A stretch of DNA of 64,000 bases, taken from NCBI RefSeq assembly GCF_048595595.1, contig NZ_CP184347.1; one strand, written 5' to 3'. Positions 31,470 to 41,048 of this stretch are shown here, piece after piece; position 1 is the first letter of the stretch; each line of letters opens with the position of its first letter. A program made the position numbers and the translations under genes. This DNA is from Bacteroides pyogenes_A. GTDB lineage: Bacteria; Bacteroidota; Bacteroidia; Bacteroidales; Bacteroidaceae. The notes under the pieces are model-generated. The model was not told the origin of the DNA and did no database searches. It saw nothing but the letters and a program-made list of their open reading frames with translations.

Positions 31470-33710
31470 TTATTCTTCTATCCGGCTGGCTTGTTTGATG
31501 TTCTGAATCTTTCGCAGGTTGTTGCAAACCGCGCGCACATCTTCCGCATCATGTACCCATAGCTGTATCTTACCTTCGAAGATACCGTCGTTAGTTTCGA
31601 TGTTCAGCTTACGCATATTCACGTTCATCTGTTTGGAAATTACTTGGGTGATATCGTTCAGAAGCCCTACGCTGTCTATTCCTTTGATATATATGTACAC
31701 TAAGAATGAAAGCTCTTTGTGAGTATCCCATTCGGTTGCCAGTATACGGTTTCCATAGCTGCTTTTTAACTTTGCCGCCACCGGGCATTGACGTTTGTGA
31801 ATGATAATCCGATTTTTCTCGTCGATATAACCAAGTGCGTCATCACCGGGGATGGGATGACAACATTCGGCCATGATATGTGTTTTCTGGATACTCTCTT
31901 CAGTCAGTTTCAGTATTTTTTTCAGATTGATTTTTTCTGTCTCCGGAGCTGTTTTTTCTTCCGGTTTCTCTTTGTTGTTGCCAAAAGAAAAAGTAAGATA
32001 CTTTTTCCAATTGTTCGATTGCTTTTCCCTCAGCTCATTTCTGTCAGCTTCTCCCAGCACGATGCTTTGATTCCCGATTGCTGCAAGCAGTTCTTCCGAG
32101 TCTTTGCATCTGTGCAATTTGCATAATTTCTTGATAACGCCGTCTTCAAGACGGATTTCTTCTTTCTGCAAGAAGTCTTTAAGTAATTCTTCTCCTTTCT
32201 TTTGGTTGGCTTTTTGCTCTTTCCGAAGAATGGCGGCTATTTTCGTACGGGCGCGGGCTGTAGTGGCAAACAGTTCCCATTGGGGCTGCACACGTTGCGA
32301 TTTGGATGTAAGTATTTCAACTTGGTCGCCACTTTGCAGCTTATGGCTGATCGGCACTAATTTATGATTGACTTTGGCTCCGATACAATGGCTCCCGATA
32401 TCGGTATGCAACGAGAATGCGAAATCAAGGGCAGTGGAGTTTTGAGGCATGGTTTTCAGTTCACCTTTCGGGGTGAATACGAATATCTCTGAAGCGAACA
32501 AGTTAAGCTTGATAGTATCCAAAAAGTCGATAGCATCCGGCTGCGGGTCGTCCAATATTTCTTTGACCGTTTTGAGCCATTTCTCCAATTCTCCTTCGTC
32601 TTCGCTGCCTCCTCCTTCTTTGTACTTCCAGTGAGCGGCAAATCCTTGTTCGGCTACGTCATTCATTCGTTCGCTGCGTATCTGCACTTCGATCCATTGG
32701 CCGTTGTTTCCCATGAGGGTGACGTGCAGAGCTTGATATCCGTTGGCTTTGGGATGGCTTACCCAATCGCGCAACCGATCGGGATGCGGCTTGTATATTT
32801 TGGAGATAGTCACGTAAATATCGAAGCAATCGTTCAGTTCTTCTTCCTGATTGCGCGGTTCGAAAATGATGCGAACAGCAAGCAGATCGTATATTTCTTC
32901 GAAAGGTATATGCTTGGTTTGCATCTTGTTCCATATGGAATAGATGGATTTGACGCGCGCTATTAGTCGGTATTTCAGTCCCATCTTATCCAATTGTGTA
33001 CGGATAGGGCTTGTGAATTCGTTGAATACTTTGTCGCGTTCCGCAGCCGTAGCATTCAGCTTTTCTTCAATCTCGACATACTCTTCCGGATGTTCATATT
33101 TGAAGCTGAGGTTTTCAAGTTCTGTTTTTATCTTATATAATCCCAGCCGGTTGGCTAAGGGAGCGTAGATATAGAGCGTTTCACCGGCTATTTTGTATTG
33201 CTTGTTTGGCAACATGGATCCCAAAGTCCGCATATTATGCAAGCGGTCGGCTATTTTAATGAGGATTACCCGGATGTCGCTCGACATGGTAAGCAACAGT
33301 TTCTTGAAGTTTTCGGCTTGTGCCGAAGCGTGATCGCCGAAGATACCGCCAGATATTTTGGTTAACCCGTCTACAATCTGGGCTATTTTGGGACCGAAAA
33401 TGTTTTCAATATCTTCTACCGTGTAATCGGTATCTTCTACGACGTCGTGCAACAGAGCGGCACAGATAGAGGTCGACCCCAGTCCGATTTCATTGCACAC
33501 TATTTTCGCAACCGCTATCGGATGCAGAATATAAGGTTCACCGGAGCGCCGTTTGATGCCTTTATGCGCTTGATTGGCAAAATTGAACGCTTTGGTGATG
33601 ATTTCAATTCTTTTACGGTGTTTTGTGCCGAGATAATCGGTCAGCAGTTTTTGAAACTCCTGTTCGATCATCTCTTCATCGGTCATTTCTTTTGGGGGTA
33701 AGTTATCCAT
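31470..33710 (-). CDS. RelA/SpoT family (p)ppGpp synthetase/hydrolase
   Basis: 746 residues with the full long-RSH layout. The HD hydrolase domain has HDVVED at residues 88-93. The synthetase domain contains KANGYQALHVTLMG and WIEVQIRS. A TGS domain (IFVFTPKGELKTMPQNSTALDFAFSLH), a helical region, a zinc-finger/conserved Cys part (MAECCHPIPGDDALGY) and a C-terminal ACT domain follow. Both catalytic domains look intact, so it probably makes and degrades ppGpp. Has its own -7 box at 33741 although the upstream genes run in the same direction. Confidence 0.95.
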   Translation of the reverse strand: MDNLPPKEMTDEEMIEQEFQKLLTDYLGTKHRKRIEIITKAFNFANQAHKGIKRRSGEPYILHPIAVAKIVCNEIGLGSTSICAALLHDVVEDTDYTVEDIENIFGPKIAQIVDGLTKISGGIFGDHASAQAENFKKLLLTMSSDIRVILIKIADRLHNMRTLGSMLPNKQYKIAGETLYIYAPLANRLGLYKIKTELENLSFKYEHPEEYVEIEEKLNATAAERDKVFNEFTSPIRTQLDKMGLKYRLIARVKSIYSIWNKMQTKHIPFEEIYDLLAVRIIFEPRNQEEELNDCFDIYVTISKIYKPHPDRLRDWVSHPKANGYQALHVTLMGNNGQWIEVQIRSERMNDVAEQGFAAHWKYKEGGGSEDEGELEKWLKTVKEILDDPQPDAIDFLDTIKLNLFASEIFVFTPKGELKTMPQNSTALDFAFSLHTDIGSHCIGAKVNHKLVPISHKLQSGDQVEILTSKSQRVQPQWELFATTARARTKIAAILRKEQKANQKKGEELLKDFLQKEEIRLEDGVIKKLCKLHRCKDSEELLAAIGNQSIVLGEADRNELREKQSNNWKKYLTFSFGNNKEKPEEKTAPETEKINLKKILKLTEESIQKTHIMAECCHPIPGDDALGYIDEKNRIIIHKRQCPVAAKLKSSYGNRILATEWDTHKELSFLVYIYIKGIDSVGLLNDITQVISKQMNVNMRKLNIETNDGIFEGKIQLWVHDAEDVRAVCNNLRKIQNIKQASRIEE

Positions 33711-33740
33711 AGTTGTTGTTCTTTCACTTGCTTAGCTTTG

Positions 33741-33748
33741 CAAAAATA
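33741..33748 (-). promoter_or_regulatory. -7 box for the rel gene
   Basis: TATTTTTG on the minus strand, 31 bases before the start. Confidence 0.5.
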
Positions 33749-33782
33749 GCCAAAATCCCGAATGATGCAAGCAAAAAGCTTT

Positions 33783-35075
33783 TTATTTGTATATTTTGAG
33801 TTGCTTTCCTGCCGAGATTTGAGTTTTGGACAATCCATTCCATCGCTGGAGATCTTTTACGCGTACATTGTATTTGCTTGCAATGGAGGATAACGTGTCT
33901 CCTTTTCTGATTTTATAGTATGTGACATTCCCGCTTCCTCGGCTCTTACCGGTTCTGCGCGCGCTCGGAGTGTCGTCTTTCATTTCAATCACTTTCCGGT
34001 TGTGGAAAAGTTCTTCCGAACGATGTGCGTAAATTGTGTCTTGTCTGTCGATAAAAGAGCTGATTGCATGAATTGGGAGCCGTAAGGTATAAGGCTTATG
34101 ATCACCGGGGATGATTTGTTTTTTGTATTGTGGATTCAAGCTTTTGATTTCATCCAGTGGAACATTGCAGAGCTCTGCTATTTGCATGAAATGCAGGTTT
34201 TTGTTTATTTGCACGGTATCCGTATTTGCCGGGATATTGGTTTCCATCGGGCAAATATTGTGGTCGCAATAATACGTCATTACATAGTTGGCGGCAATGA
34301 AAGCAGGCACATATCCCCTGGTTTCCCGAGGCAACAGATTGTATATTTTCCAATAATCGGTTTCGCCTCCGGCCCGTCGGATAGCTTTATTAATGGTCCC
34401 GGGACCGCAGTTGTAGGCAGCGATAACCAGGTTCCAATCACCGTAAATGGCATGCATCTCTTTTAAATAGCGGGCTGCCGCCCAAGTCGCTTTTATCGGG
34501 TCGCGGCGTTCGTCTACCAAGCTGTTGGATTCAAGTCCGTAGATTTTTCCTGTACCTATCATGAACTGCCAAAGCCCTGAAGCGCCTGCCCGTGATACTG
34601 CGGAAGGGTTGAGCGCCGACTCGATGATCGGGAGATATTTGAGTTCCAAAGGAAGTCCGTAAGCATCGAGCGCTTCCTCGAAGATGGGCATATAGAAATT
34701 ACATGCGCTCAACATAAAGGCCACTTGGTTGCGAAGTCGTCCGGCATAGAGGTCGATAAACTTGCGAACAATCTCGTTGTAAGGCATTTCCATGATGGCG
34801 GGGATGCGTGACAAACGGTCGATATAAACCGAGTCAATAAAGTACGGATTGATTTCGGCGGTGTTGCAATCTTTTCCTAAATCAATGTAATTTTTGGCTT
34901 TCCAGTCGGTTAGCAAGCTGTCGAGCGGGTAAGTCATGCTTTTAGGCAGATCAATGCTTTCTCTACGCACCGTTCCGTTTTCACGAATGACGACATCTAC
35001 GCTTTGAGCTTCCGCACGTAATGCTACTGTCAGGAAAAGAAATATGATTGGATAATAAATTATAAGTTTTTTCAT
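33783..35075 (-). CDS. MltD-like lytic transglycosylase with LysM
   Basis: 430 residues with a signal peptide (KLIIYYPIIFLFLTVALRAEAQS). The SLT domain has the catalytic Glu152 in PIIESALNPSAVSRAGASGLWQFM, with NLVIAAYNCGPG later. A weak first LysM-like segment (LHFMQIAELCNVPLDEIKSLNP) and a clear C-terminal LysM domain (YYKIRKGDTLSSIASKYNV) bind peptidoglycan. The enzyme cleaves glycan strands to 1,6-anhydro-muropeptides in the periplasm. Follows the DUF5683 gene by about 95 bases. Confidence 0.93.
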   Translation of the reverse strand: MKKLIIYYPIIFLFLTVALRAEAQSVDVVIRENGTVRRESIDLPKSMTYPLDSLLTDWKAKNYIDLGKDCNTAEINPYFIDSVYIDRLSRIPAIMEMPYNEIVRKFIDLYAGRLRNQVAFMLSACNFYMPIFEEALDAYGLPLELKYLPIIESALNPSAVSRAGASGLWQFMIGTGKIYGLESNSLVDERRDPIKATWAAARYLKEMHAIYGDWNLVIAAYNCGPGTINKAIRRAGGETDYWKIYNLLPRETRGYVPAFIAANYVMTYYCDHNICPMETNIPANTDTVQINKNLHFMQIAELCNVPLDEIKSLNPQYKKQIIPGDHKPYTLRLPIHAISSFIDRQDTIYAHRSEELFHNRKVIEMKDDTPSARRTGKSRGSGNVTYYKIRKGDTLSSIASKYNVRVKDLQRWNGLSKTQISAGKQLKIYK

Positions 35076-35170
35076 TCTTCAATAATTGGTTGAGTCGTTT
35101 TTTACTAAGTTTGTTTTTTAATTTTGGAGACCGGTTGCGCAAATCAAACTATTTTTAATTAGGTTTTATT

Positions 35171-36058
35171 TTAGAATCGCAATACACATTGCATTCCCAC
35201 CGTTTTTCGTCTCGAATGAAATTGGTCGTTGAGAATCGCAGGTTCCAAACGCATGCTCAAGTCGGGAGTTATGTCGAAATTCGACAGCTCTGCATCTACA
35301 TAAGCATCGATGATAGAAATGACGTACACTCCGATGAATGCGAAGATGCTGAGATCTCTGTATCGTCGGAACATGTCTTTTCTGCGCTTAAGCGTGTTGG
35401 TGAGCTGCTCTACGTTGTAGGAAGCATTGGGAGGAAGAAGATCCTCATAGCTTTTGGTATTTGGGTTTTTGTCCATAATATCCAGATAAGCTTGCGAATA
35501 ATCTTTATACATTTTGCTGTTCCAACTGAGAGCGTAGGCACATCCTGCAAAACCTCCGTATATGATAGGGAGCTTCCAATACTTACGGTTATAGATTTGT
35601 CCTCCGCCCGGGAAGACAACAGCCAGCCATGTGGCTTTTCCGGGATTCGGTATAAACATCTTCTTGTTGATGCCGGATATAGCGGAGAGGCTGTCTGTCA
35701 GCATAACAGTTACGGGTTGTTCTATCTTTTTCAACCCCTTCCGGTTGATGGCCTCCAGACTATCGGCTATTTGAGCTTTGGCTATCGAGGTGGTGTCGAA
35801 CGATATGGAATCGAGCACTATCGGTTTTGTCGGTCTGAGTACTTTTATTGCGCTGTCGTTTATCAGCGAATCTTTTTCTGCAACTGGCGAACGATGCCTG
35901 CGGGCACGGGCTTTGGGGAATTCCCTGCGCAGTATTGTGCTGTCTTTTTGTGCGGGAACTACGGGAACCTGTGCGTTCGCACCACTCCCTGTTAGCTGTA
36001 ATGTACAGAGAAACAGTGAGATGATAAGCGGTTGATATATTTTCTCGTATCTGTTCAT
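35171..36058 (-). CDS. DUF5683 domain protein
   Basis: 295 residues. Signal peptide at the start (PLIISLFLCTLQLTGSGANAQ). A disordered Pro/Arg-rich stretch is followed by the DUF5683 region PNPGKATWLAVVFPGGGQIYNRKYWKLPIIYGGFAGCAYALSWN, with hydrophobic segments suggesting envelope association. A further membrane-like segment lies at SIFAFIGVYVISIIDAYVDAEL. Function unknown. The start overlaps the parB stop by four bases (ATGA), so translation is coupled to parB. Confidence 0.85.
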   Translation of the reverse strand: MNRYEKIYQPLIISLFLCTLQLTGSGANAQVPVVPAQKDSTILRREFPKARARRHRSPVAEKDSLINDSAIKVLRPTKPIVLDSISFDTTSIAKAQIADSLEAINRKGLKKIEQPVTVMLTDSLSAISGINKKMFIPNPGKATWLAVVFPGGGQIYNRKYWKLPIIYGGFAGCAYALSWNSKMYKDYSQAYLDIMDKNPNTKSYEDLLPPNASYNVEQLTNTLKRRKDMFRRYRDLSIFAFIGVYVISIIDAYVDAELSNFDITPDLSMRLEPAILNDQFHSRRKTVGMQCVLRF

Positions 36059-36948
36059 TTATGTTTTAGCGTATCGAAGATTTCCATGATACGTTCGAGT
36101 TCTTCTTCGTTAGCAAAAGGAATGCTGATTTTCCCTTTTCCTTTGTCGGAACAGGTGAGTTGTACCTTGGTATTGAAAAAGCCCGAAAGCTGTTGTTTCA
36201 GAAGGTTGAACCCTTCGGGCAACTTGCCCCGCTTCGGCGTGATTTTGCGTGTCCCGCTTTTTACGGTTTCCCCTTCACTGAGTGATTTAACGATTTCTTC
36301 TACCTTGCGTACGGAATATCCGCGGGTTTGTATCTCTTCAAATAGCTGTACCTGGAGCTTCGGATCACCCAGTGAAAGCAAAGCTCGGGCATGTCCCATG
36401 TCTATCAGCTTATTTTGTAGTGCCATTTGTATGGGAGCTGGCAATTTAAGCAGGCGAAGGTAATTAGCTATTGTGGTGCGGTTCTTGCCGACGCGTTCGC
36501 TCAATCTTTCCTGAGTAAGTTCGTATTGTTCCAGCAGATGCTGGTAGGCAAGTGCGATTTCTACGGCATTCAGGTCCTCGCGCTGGATATTTTCGATCAG
36601 CGCCATTTCCATCATGTTCTCATCGTCGGCTGTGCGGATGTATGCGGGAATCGTTTTCAGGTCGGCTTTTTGTGAAGCACGGAAGCGGCGCTCGCCGGCG
36701 ATGATCTGATATTTGTCTTCTGAGAGTTTGCGCAAGGTTATCGGCTGTATAATGCCGATTTCTTTGATGGAGTCCGCCAACTCTTCCAATGCGGCGGAGT
36801 CGAATTCCCGGCGGGGTTGGTTGGGATTGACGATGATTTTTGCCAGCTCTATCTCGTTGATGGAAGAAGAACCTTCGGTCTTTACCTCGTCGATAGAGAG
36901 CAATGCGTCCAGTCCGCGCCCCAATGCATTTCTTCTTTGTGTTGTCAT
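36055..36948 (-). CDS. parB: chromosome partitioning protein ParB
   Basis: 297-residue CTP-dependent clamp that loads at parS and works with ParA in origin segregation. N-terminus NALGRGLDALLS, ParB domain with GERRFRASQKADLKTIPAYI (the GERRxRA CTP-binding motif), helix-turn-helix SERVGKNRTTIANYLRLLKLP and a C-terminal dimerisation domain. Lies 12 bases after parA. I searched by eye for a parS-like palindrome nearby and saw none. Confidence 0.95.
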   Translation of the reverse strand: MTTQRRNALGRGLDALLSIDEVKTEGSSSINEIELAKIIVNPNQPRREFDSAALEELADSIKEIGIIQPITLRKLSEDKYQIIAGERRFRASQKADLKTIPAYIRTADDENMMEMALIENIQREDLNAVEIALAYQHLLEQYELTQERLSERVGKNRTTIANYLRLLKLPAPIQMALQNKLIDMGHARALLSLGDPKLQVQLFEEIQTRGYSVRKVEEIVKSLSEGETVKSGTRKITPKRGKLPEGFNLLKQQLSGFFNTKVQLTCSDKGKGKISIPFANEEELERIMEIFDTLKHK

Positions 36949-36960
36949 TTCTTCTTCAAT

Positions 36961-37728
36961 TTATTGTTTGTTCCTGTTGATTAGTTCTTTGGCAAGCGCC
37001 AGGTGGTTTTTGGCACCGGTGGAGTCTGCATCGTAAAGGATAGTAGGGATTCCGTAGCTGGGAGCTTCGCTAAGTTTCACGTTCCGTTGGATCACAGTGT
37101 TGAATACCAGTTCTTGAAAGTGTCTTTTCACCTCGTCGTAGATTTGGTTGGCTTGACGCAACCGCGAGTCGTACATTGTGAGCAGAAAACCTTCTATCTC
37201 GAGTGCCGGATTTAATTTCGATTTGATAATCTTGATAGTATTCAGCAGTTTGCTGATTCCTTCCAGTGCGAAATACTCGGCCTGTACGGGAATAATCACA
37301 GAATCGGCTGCTGTCAGGGCATTGATGGTGATCAGACCCAGAGAAGGCGAACAATCGAGCAGAATGAAATCATACTCCTCTTTCAACGGAGTAAGCATCT
37401 CTTTCAGTATCTTTTCTCGGTTTGCCAGATTAAGCATTTCAATTTCCGCTCCTACGAGATTGATATGTGAGGAGATGACTTTCAAAGATTCGATTTCGGT
37501 ATCGTGAATGGCGTCTTTTACGTCGGCTCTATCTATGAGGCATTCGTAGATGGTACATTTCGACTGCTTGATGTCAACCCCCAATCCGGAAGATGCATTT
37601 GCCTGCGGGTCGGCGTCTACTACGAGTACTTTTTTTTCAAGGGTTGCAAGCGAGGCTGCAAGATTGATGGTAGTCGTTGTTTTGCCTACACCCCCTTTTT
37701 GATTGGCCAAAGCTATAATTTTTCCCAT
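36961..37728 (-). CDS. parA: chromosome partitioning ATPase ParA
   Basis: 255-residue Walker-type ATPase with the deviant Walker A box KGGVGKTT (residues 11-18, signature Lys11), VLVVDADPQANASSGLG and the Walker B-like FILLDCSPSLG. No N-terminal DNA-binding extension, so it is the chromosomal Soj type. It begins the chain parA-parB-DUF5683-transglycosylase. -7 box 171 bases upstream. Confidence 0.95.
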   Translation of the reverse strand: MGKIIALANQKGGVGKTTTTINLAASLATLEKKVLVVDADPQANASSGLGVDIKQSKCTIYECLIDRADVKDAIHDTEIESLKVISSHINLVGAEIEMLNLANREKILKEMLTPLKEEYDFILLDCSPSLGLITINALTAADSVIIPVQAEYFALEGISKLLNTIKIIKSKLNPALEIEGFLLTMYDSRLRQANQIYDEVKRHFQELVFNTVIQRNVKLSEAPSYGIPTILYDADSTGAKNHLALAKELINRNKQ

Positions 37729-37898
37729 ATTTTATCATTTTATTGATGGCGAAATAAGCGATAAATCTTCAGAGTGCCTACGAAAAAATAGAAACTTTGT
37801 ATTTTTTGTTGATAAGTCACCTGTTTTGTTAATAACTGCTTTCTTTACAGCAGTAGTGAAACTACAGTGAATCTATCTTTTAACTTTTTCCAAGCTTG

Positions 37899-37906
37899 CA
37901 AATATA
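37899..37906 (-). promoter_or_regulatory. -7 box for parA
   Basis: TATATTTG on the minus strand, implying a leader of about 165 bases. Confidence 0.4.
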
Positions 37907-38237
37907 TATATATTTATTGGATTTCTATTGCTTTTTTTCTACTCGCTTGCCGAACATTGAGATTTCATAGAGCGGCCTCTCTTGCTAAAGGGAAACAGCT
38001 GTCTTTCTAAGCCCGTTTTCAAGCAAACGCATTTTCAGGAAAGTTTCTTTTCTGCCGATTTCCCCAAACAAGAGTGAATCCGGTAGCTATATATGGTATG
38101 GATTTTATTAGATGGGTACGAATAAATCAATGTTCGGGCGATAGCTATACCCCCGCGGATAGTTGGCTTCAGGTAGGGGACAAGTCTCCTTTTGTGTGAT
38201 AACCCGCTATTCGGTTGGCAATGCAAGTTCTTTTTCT

Positions 38238-38245
38238 TACTTTTG
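38238..38245 (+). promoter_or_regulatory. -7 box for surE-lpxB
   Basis: TACTTTTG, 23 bases before the surE start; it excludes the longer frame beginning at 38163. Confidence 0.55.
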
Positions 38246-38267
38246 TCCGACACATATTAAAGACAGG

Positions 38268-39056
38268 ATGGAAGATATGGAAAAAAAAAGACCGTTGATA
38301 CTGATTTCCAATGACGATGGTATCATGGCAAAAGGGTTGAACGAATTGATCCGTTTTTTGCGCCCTCTGGGTGAAATAGTGGTAATGGCGCCCGACAGGC
38401 CCCGGTCAGGCAATTCAACTGCTGTCACGTCGACAAGACCGGTGCATTATTCTTTGGTGCGAAAGGACGTAGGGCTGTCGATATATAAATGTTCGGGCAC
38501 TCCTACCGATTGCGTGAAATTGGCGAAGCATCTGGTACTCGACCGTGATCCGGACTTAATTGTGGGCGGAATAAACCATGGAGACAACTCTGCGACCAAT
38601 GTACATTATTCGGGTACGATGGGCGTGGTTATCGAAGGCTGCCTGAACGGTATTCCATCCATAGGCTTTTCTTTGTGCAGTCATGATGTTGATGCCGACT
38701 TCGATGCCACCGCACCTTATGTTCGCAAAATTGCGGAAATAGTATTGGAGAAAGGACTTCCTCCTTTGACTTGCTTGAATGTGAATTTTCCCGATACTTC
38801 TGATATTAAAGGATTGAAAGTATGCGAACAATCGAAAGGAAGATGGATACACGAGTGGGAGCCTTGCCCGCGAAGAAACGACGCGAACTATTTCTGGTTG
38901 ACCGGAGAGTTTGACGACCATGACCCGGAGAATGAGAAAAACGACCATTGGGCACTGGCCAATGGTTACGCTGCCATTACTCCTACTACGGTAGACCTTA
39001 CGGCATACGGGTTTATGGATGAATTACGCGGATATTGCCGCCAAGCGGGAATCTGA
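38268..39056 (+). CDS. surE: 5'/3'-nucleotidase SurE
   Basis: 262 residues from MEDMEKK (a second Met at 38277 is equally possible). Metal site: Asn15-Asp16-Asp17-Gly18 in ISNDDG, Ser in RSGNSTAVT, and Asn in GGINHGDNSATNVHYSGTMGVVIEG. SurE dephosphorylates nucleoside 5'- and 3'-monophosphates and short polyphosphate. Stop and the lpxB start share one base (TGATG), so the two are translationally coupled. Confidence 0.94.
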   Translation: MEDMEKKRPLILISNDDGIMAKGLNELIRFLRPLGEIVVMAPDRPRSGNSTAVTSTRPVHYSLVRKDVGLSIYKCSGTPTDCVKLAKHLVLDRDPDLIVGGINHGDNSATNVHYSGTMGVVIEGCLNGIPSIGFSLCSHDVDADFDATAPYVRKIAEIVLEKGLPPLTCLNVNFPDTSDIKGLKVCEQSKGRWIHEWEPCPRRNDANYFWLTGEFDDHDPENEKNDHWALANGYAAITPTTVDLTAYGFMDELRGYCRQAGI

Positions 39057-40192
39057 TGAAGTACTATTTGATTGTCGGTGAAGCCTCAGGCGATTTGCAC
39101 GCATCTCATCTGATGGCAGCTTTGAAAAACGTAGACCGTGAAGCGGAATTCCGCTTTTTCGGAGGTGATTTGATGGCAGCCGAAGGCGGTACGATGGTAA
39201 AGCATTATAAAGAAATGGCATACATGGGATTCATTCCCGTGTTGCTTCATCTGCCGGCTATCTTTGCAAACATGAAACAGTGCAAGGAGGACATTGTAGC
39301 TTGGCAGCCCGATATTGTGATTCTGGTCGATTATCCGGGTTTCAATCTCAATATCGCCAAGTTTGTTCGTGCCAAAACCCGGATTCCGGTTTATTATTAT
39401 ATCTCTCCGAAAATATGGGCTTGGAAGGAGTACCGCATTAAGAACATCAAGCGCGATGTGGACGAGCTTTTTTCCATCCTCCCTTTCGAAGAGGAATTCT
39501 TTCGGGAGAAGCATCAATATCCCATTCATTATGTAGGAAACCCGACGGTCGATGAAGTGTCCGCTTACCGGCGTGAGAACCCGAAGGATATGAATGCTTT
39601 CATCTTTGAGAACGGACTGGACGAGAAACCTGTGATCGCCTTGCTGGCGGGAAGCCGTAAGCAGGAGATTAAAGATAATCTTCCGGATATGTTGAAAGCT
39701 GCGTCCGCTTTCCCCGATTATCAGGTGGTTTTGGCTGGAGCACCGGGCATATCGCCGGAATATTATGCCCGATACATTGGTGAAGCGAAAGTGAAAGTCG
39801 TGTTCGGGCAAACCTACCGGCTGCTCCATCATGCCGAGGCGGCCCTCGTTACTTCGGGAACCGCTACATTGGAAGCCGCTTTGTTCCGTGTTCCCCAAGC
39901 GGTTTGCTATCATACCCCCATCGGCAAGGTCGCTTCATTCTTGCGCAAGCGTATCCTGAAAGTAAAGTTTATTTCGTTGGTCAACCTCATCGCCGGACAC
40001 GAAGTTGTCAAAGAGCTTGTAGCCGATAGCATGACTGTGGAAAATATGCGGAATGAGCTTCATCTTCTTCTGAGAGATACTGCGTATAGAGAGTGTATGC
40101 TTGCCGGGTACGAATACATGTCTCGGAAGTTGGGACCTCCCGGGGCGCCTCAAAATGCAGCTCGTGTCATGTCGGACTTGCTGAAAAAGTAA
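39056..40192 (+). CDS. lpxB: lipid-A-disaccharide synthase
   Basis: 378 residues. GT19 enzyme that condenses UDP-2,3-diacylglucosamine with lipid X to make the tetraacyl disaccharide of lipid A, at the inner membrane's cytosolic face. Visible family segments: YLIVGEASGDLHASHLM at the start, FFGGDLMAAEGG, PVYYYISPKIWAWKEYRIKNIKRDVDELFSILPFE and LLAGSRKQEIKDN, and the acceptor region VTSGTATLEAALFRVPQAVCYHT. The earlier Met at 39035 is inside surE and out of context. Terminated by the hairpin at 40216. Confidence 0.95.
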   Translation: MKYYLIVGEASGDLHASHLMAALKNVDREAEFRFFGGDLMAAEGGTMVKHYKEMAYMGFIPVLLHLPAIFANMKQCKEDIVAWQPDIVILVDYPGFNLNIAKFVRAKTRIPVYYYISPKIWAWKEYRIKNIKRDVDELFSILPFEEEFFREKHQYPIHYVGNPTVDEVSAYRRENPKDMNAFIFENGLDEKPVIALLAGSRKQEIKDNLPDMLKAASAFPDYQVVLAGAPGISPEYYARYIGEAKVKVVFGQTYRLLHHAEAALVTSGTATLEAALFRVPQAVCYHTPIGKVASFLRKRILKVKFISLVNLIAGHEVVKELVADSMTVENMRNELHLLLRDTAYRECMLAGYEYMSRKLGPPGAPQNAARVMSDLLKK

Positions 40193-40215
40193 CTTCTTTT
40201 TTTGAATAATATATT

Positions 40216-40247
40216 AGCCGGTGCAGTAAATGACCGGCTTTTTTATT
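40216..40247 (+). terminator. terminator after surE-lpxB
   Basis: AGCCGGT/ACCGGCT stem, 10-base loop, then a run of six or more T. Confidence 0.75.
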
Positions 40248-40295
40248 TATAAAGCAGAAGAGTATAAGGAGACTATAAAAGAAAGGAGTATAGAT

Positions 40296-41048
40296 ATGAA
40301 AAGGATGAAATTTATTTTGGGAATGTTACTGCTTGCATTAACATCGGTATGGCAGTCGTGCGATAATGATGATGGTTATTCTTTGGGGGATATCGGTTCC
40401 GACTGGGGCACGGTGAAAACCACCGGCGGCGGAGGCTATTATCTGGAGGGAGACAGTTGGGGAACTATTTATCCGGTAGCTACTTCCATACCATGGTATA
40501 GACCGGTGGATGGGCAACGTGTAATCTCTTTCTTTAATCCGCTGAGCGATATGAAAGATAAAAAAGGAGTTCAAGTGAAGATGGAAGGAATTTATGAACT
40601 TCTTACTAAACGGGTTGAAGAGTTGACCGAAGAAAACGAAAGCTTTTTCGGCAATGATCCGATTGCTATTGTCAAAGGTGGTATGTGGCTTGGAGGCAAG
40701 CACTTGAATCTTGTCTTCATTCAAGATTTACCGCGTGCAAAGAAGCATCGTATCAGCCTTGTGCAGGATAAAAAAGCGGCCGAGATTTCAGAAAGCGGGT
40801 ACATCTATTTGCAATTGCGTTACAACACTTATAAGGATGTGACAAACCTTAAAGGACAGGGAAGGGTGTCTTTCAATCTGAAGGATTTTTATCCTGAAGA
40901 GGAATCAGCAGATCAGAAACTGAAAGGATTTAAAGTACTCGTTAACTTGAAGACAGCTGGGAAAAAGGAAATAGTTCTTGACATTAAGCATGAGGCGGAG
41001 ATACCTAAGGAAGGCAAAGAAGAACATAATACTTCGATGTTGGAGTAG
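40296..41048 (+). CDS. NigD-like lipoprotein
   Basis: 250 residues from MKRMKFIL, preceded by an unusually good AAGGAG ribosome site (40283-40288). The lipoprotein signal ends WQSC then DNDDGYS. The N-terminal OB-like part (WGTVKTTGGGGYYLEGDSWGTIYPV) and the C-terminal beta domain (SGYIYLQLRYNTYKDV, FKVLVNLKTA) match the Bacteroides NigD-like family. NigD was named from a bacteriocin-immunity type locus, but most family members are of unknown function. Located alone after the lpxB terminator, so it is probably transcribed on its own. Confidence 0.82.
   Translation: MKRMKFILGMLLLALTSVWQSCDNDDGYSLGDIGSDWGTVKTTGGGGYYLEGDSWGTIYPVATSIPWYRPVDGQRVISFFNPLSDMKDKKGVQVKMEGIYELLTKRVEELTEENESFFGNDPIAIVKGGMWLGGKHLNLVFIQDLPRAKKHRISLVQDKKAAEISESGYIYLQLRYNTYKDVTNLKGQGRVSFNLKDFYPEEESADQKLKGFKVLVNLKTAGKKEIVLDIKHEAEIPKEGKEEHNTSMLE

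Larger units (their letters stand above)
37729..38267. other. divergent intergenic region parA/surE
   Basis: About 540 bases with an AT-rich segment near 37899-37915 (run of TATATA). It holds the parA and surE promoter boxes. No reading frame or RNA gene is convincing, and no cluster of DnaA boxes was seen. Confidence 0.4.

Noticed and set aside
37729..38267. Replication origin near parAB
   Set aside because: AT-rich tract present, but I see no DnaA-box cluster, dnaA/dnaN genes or parS palindrome here.
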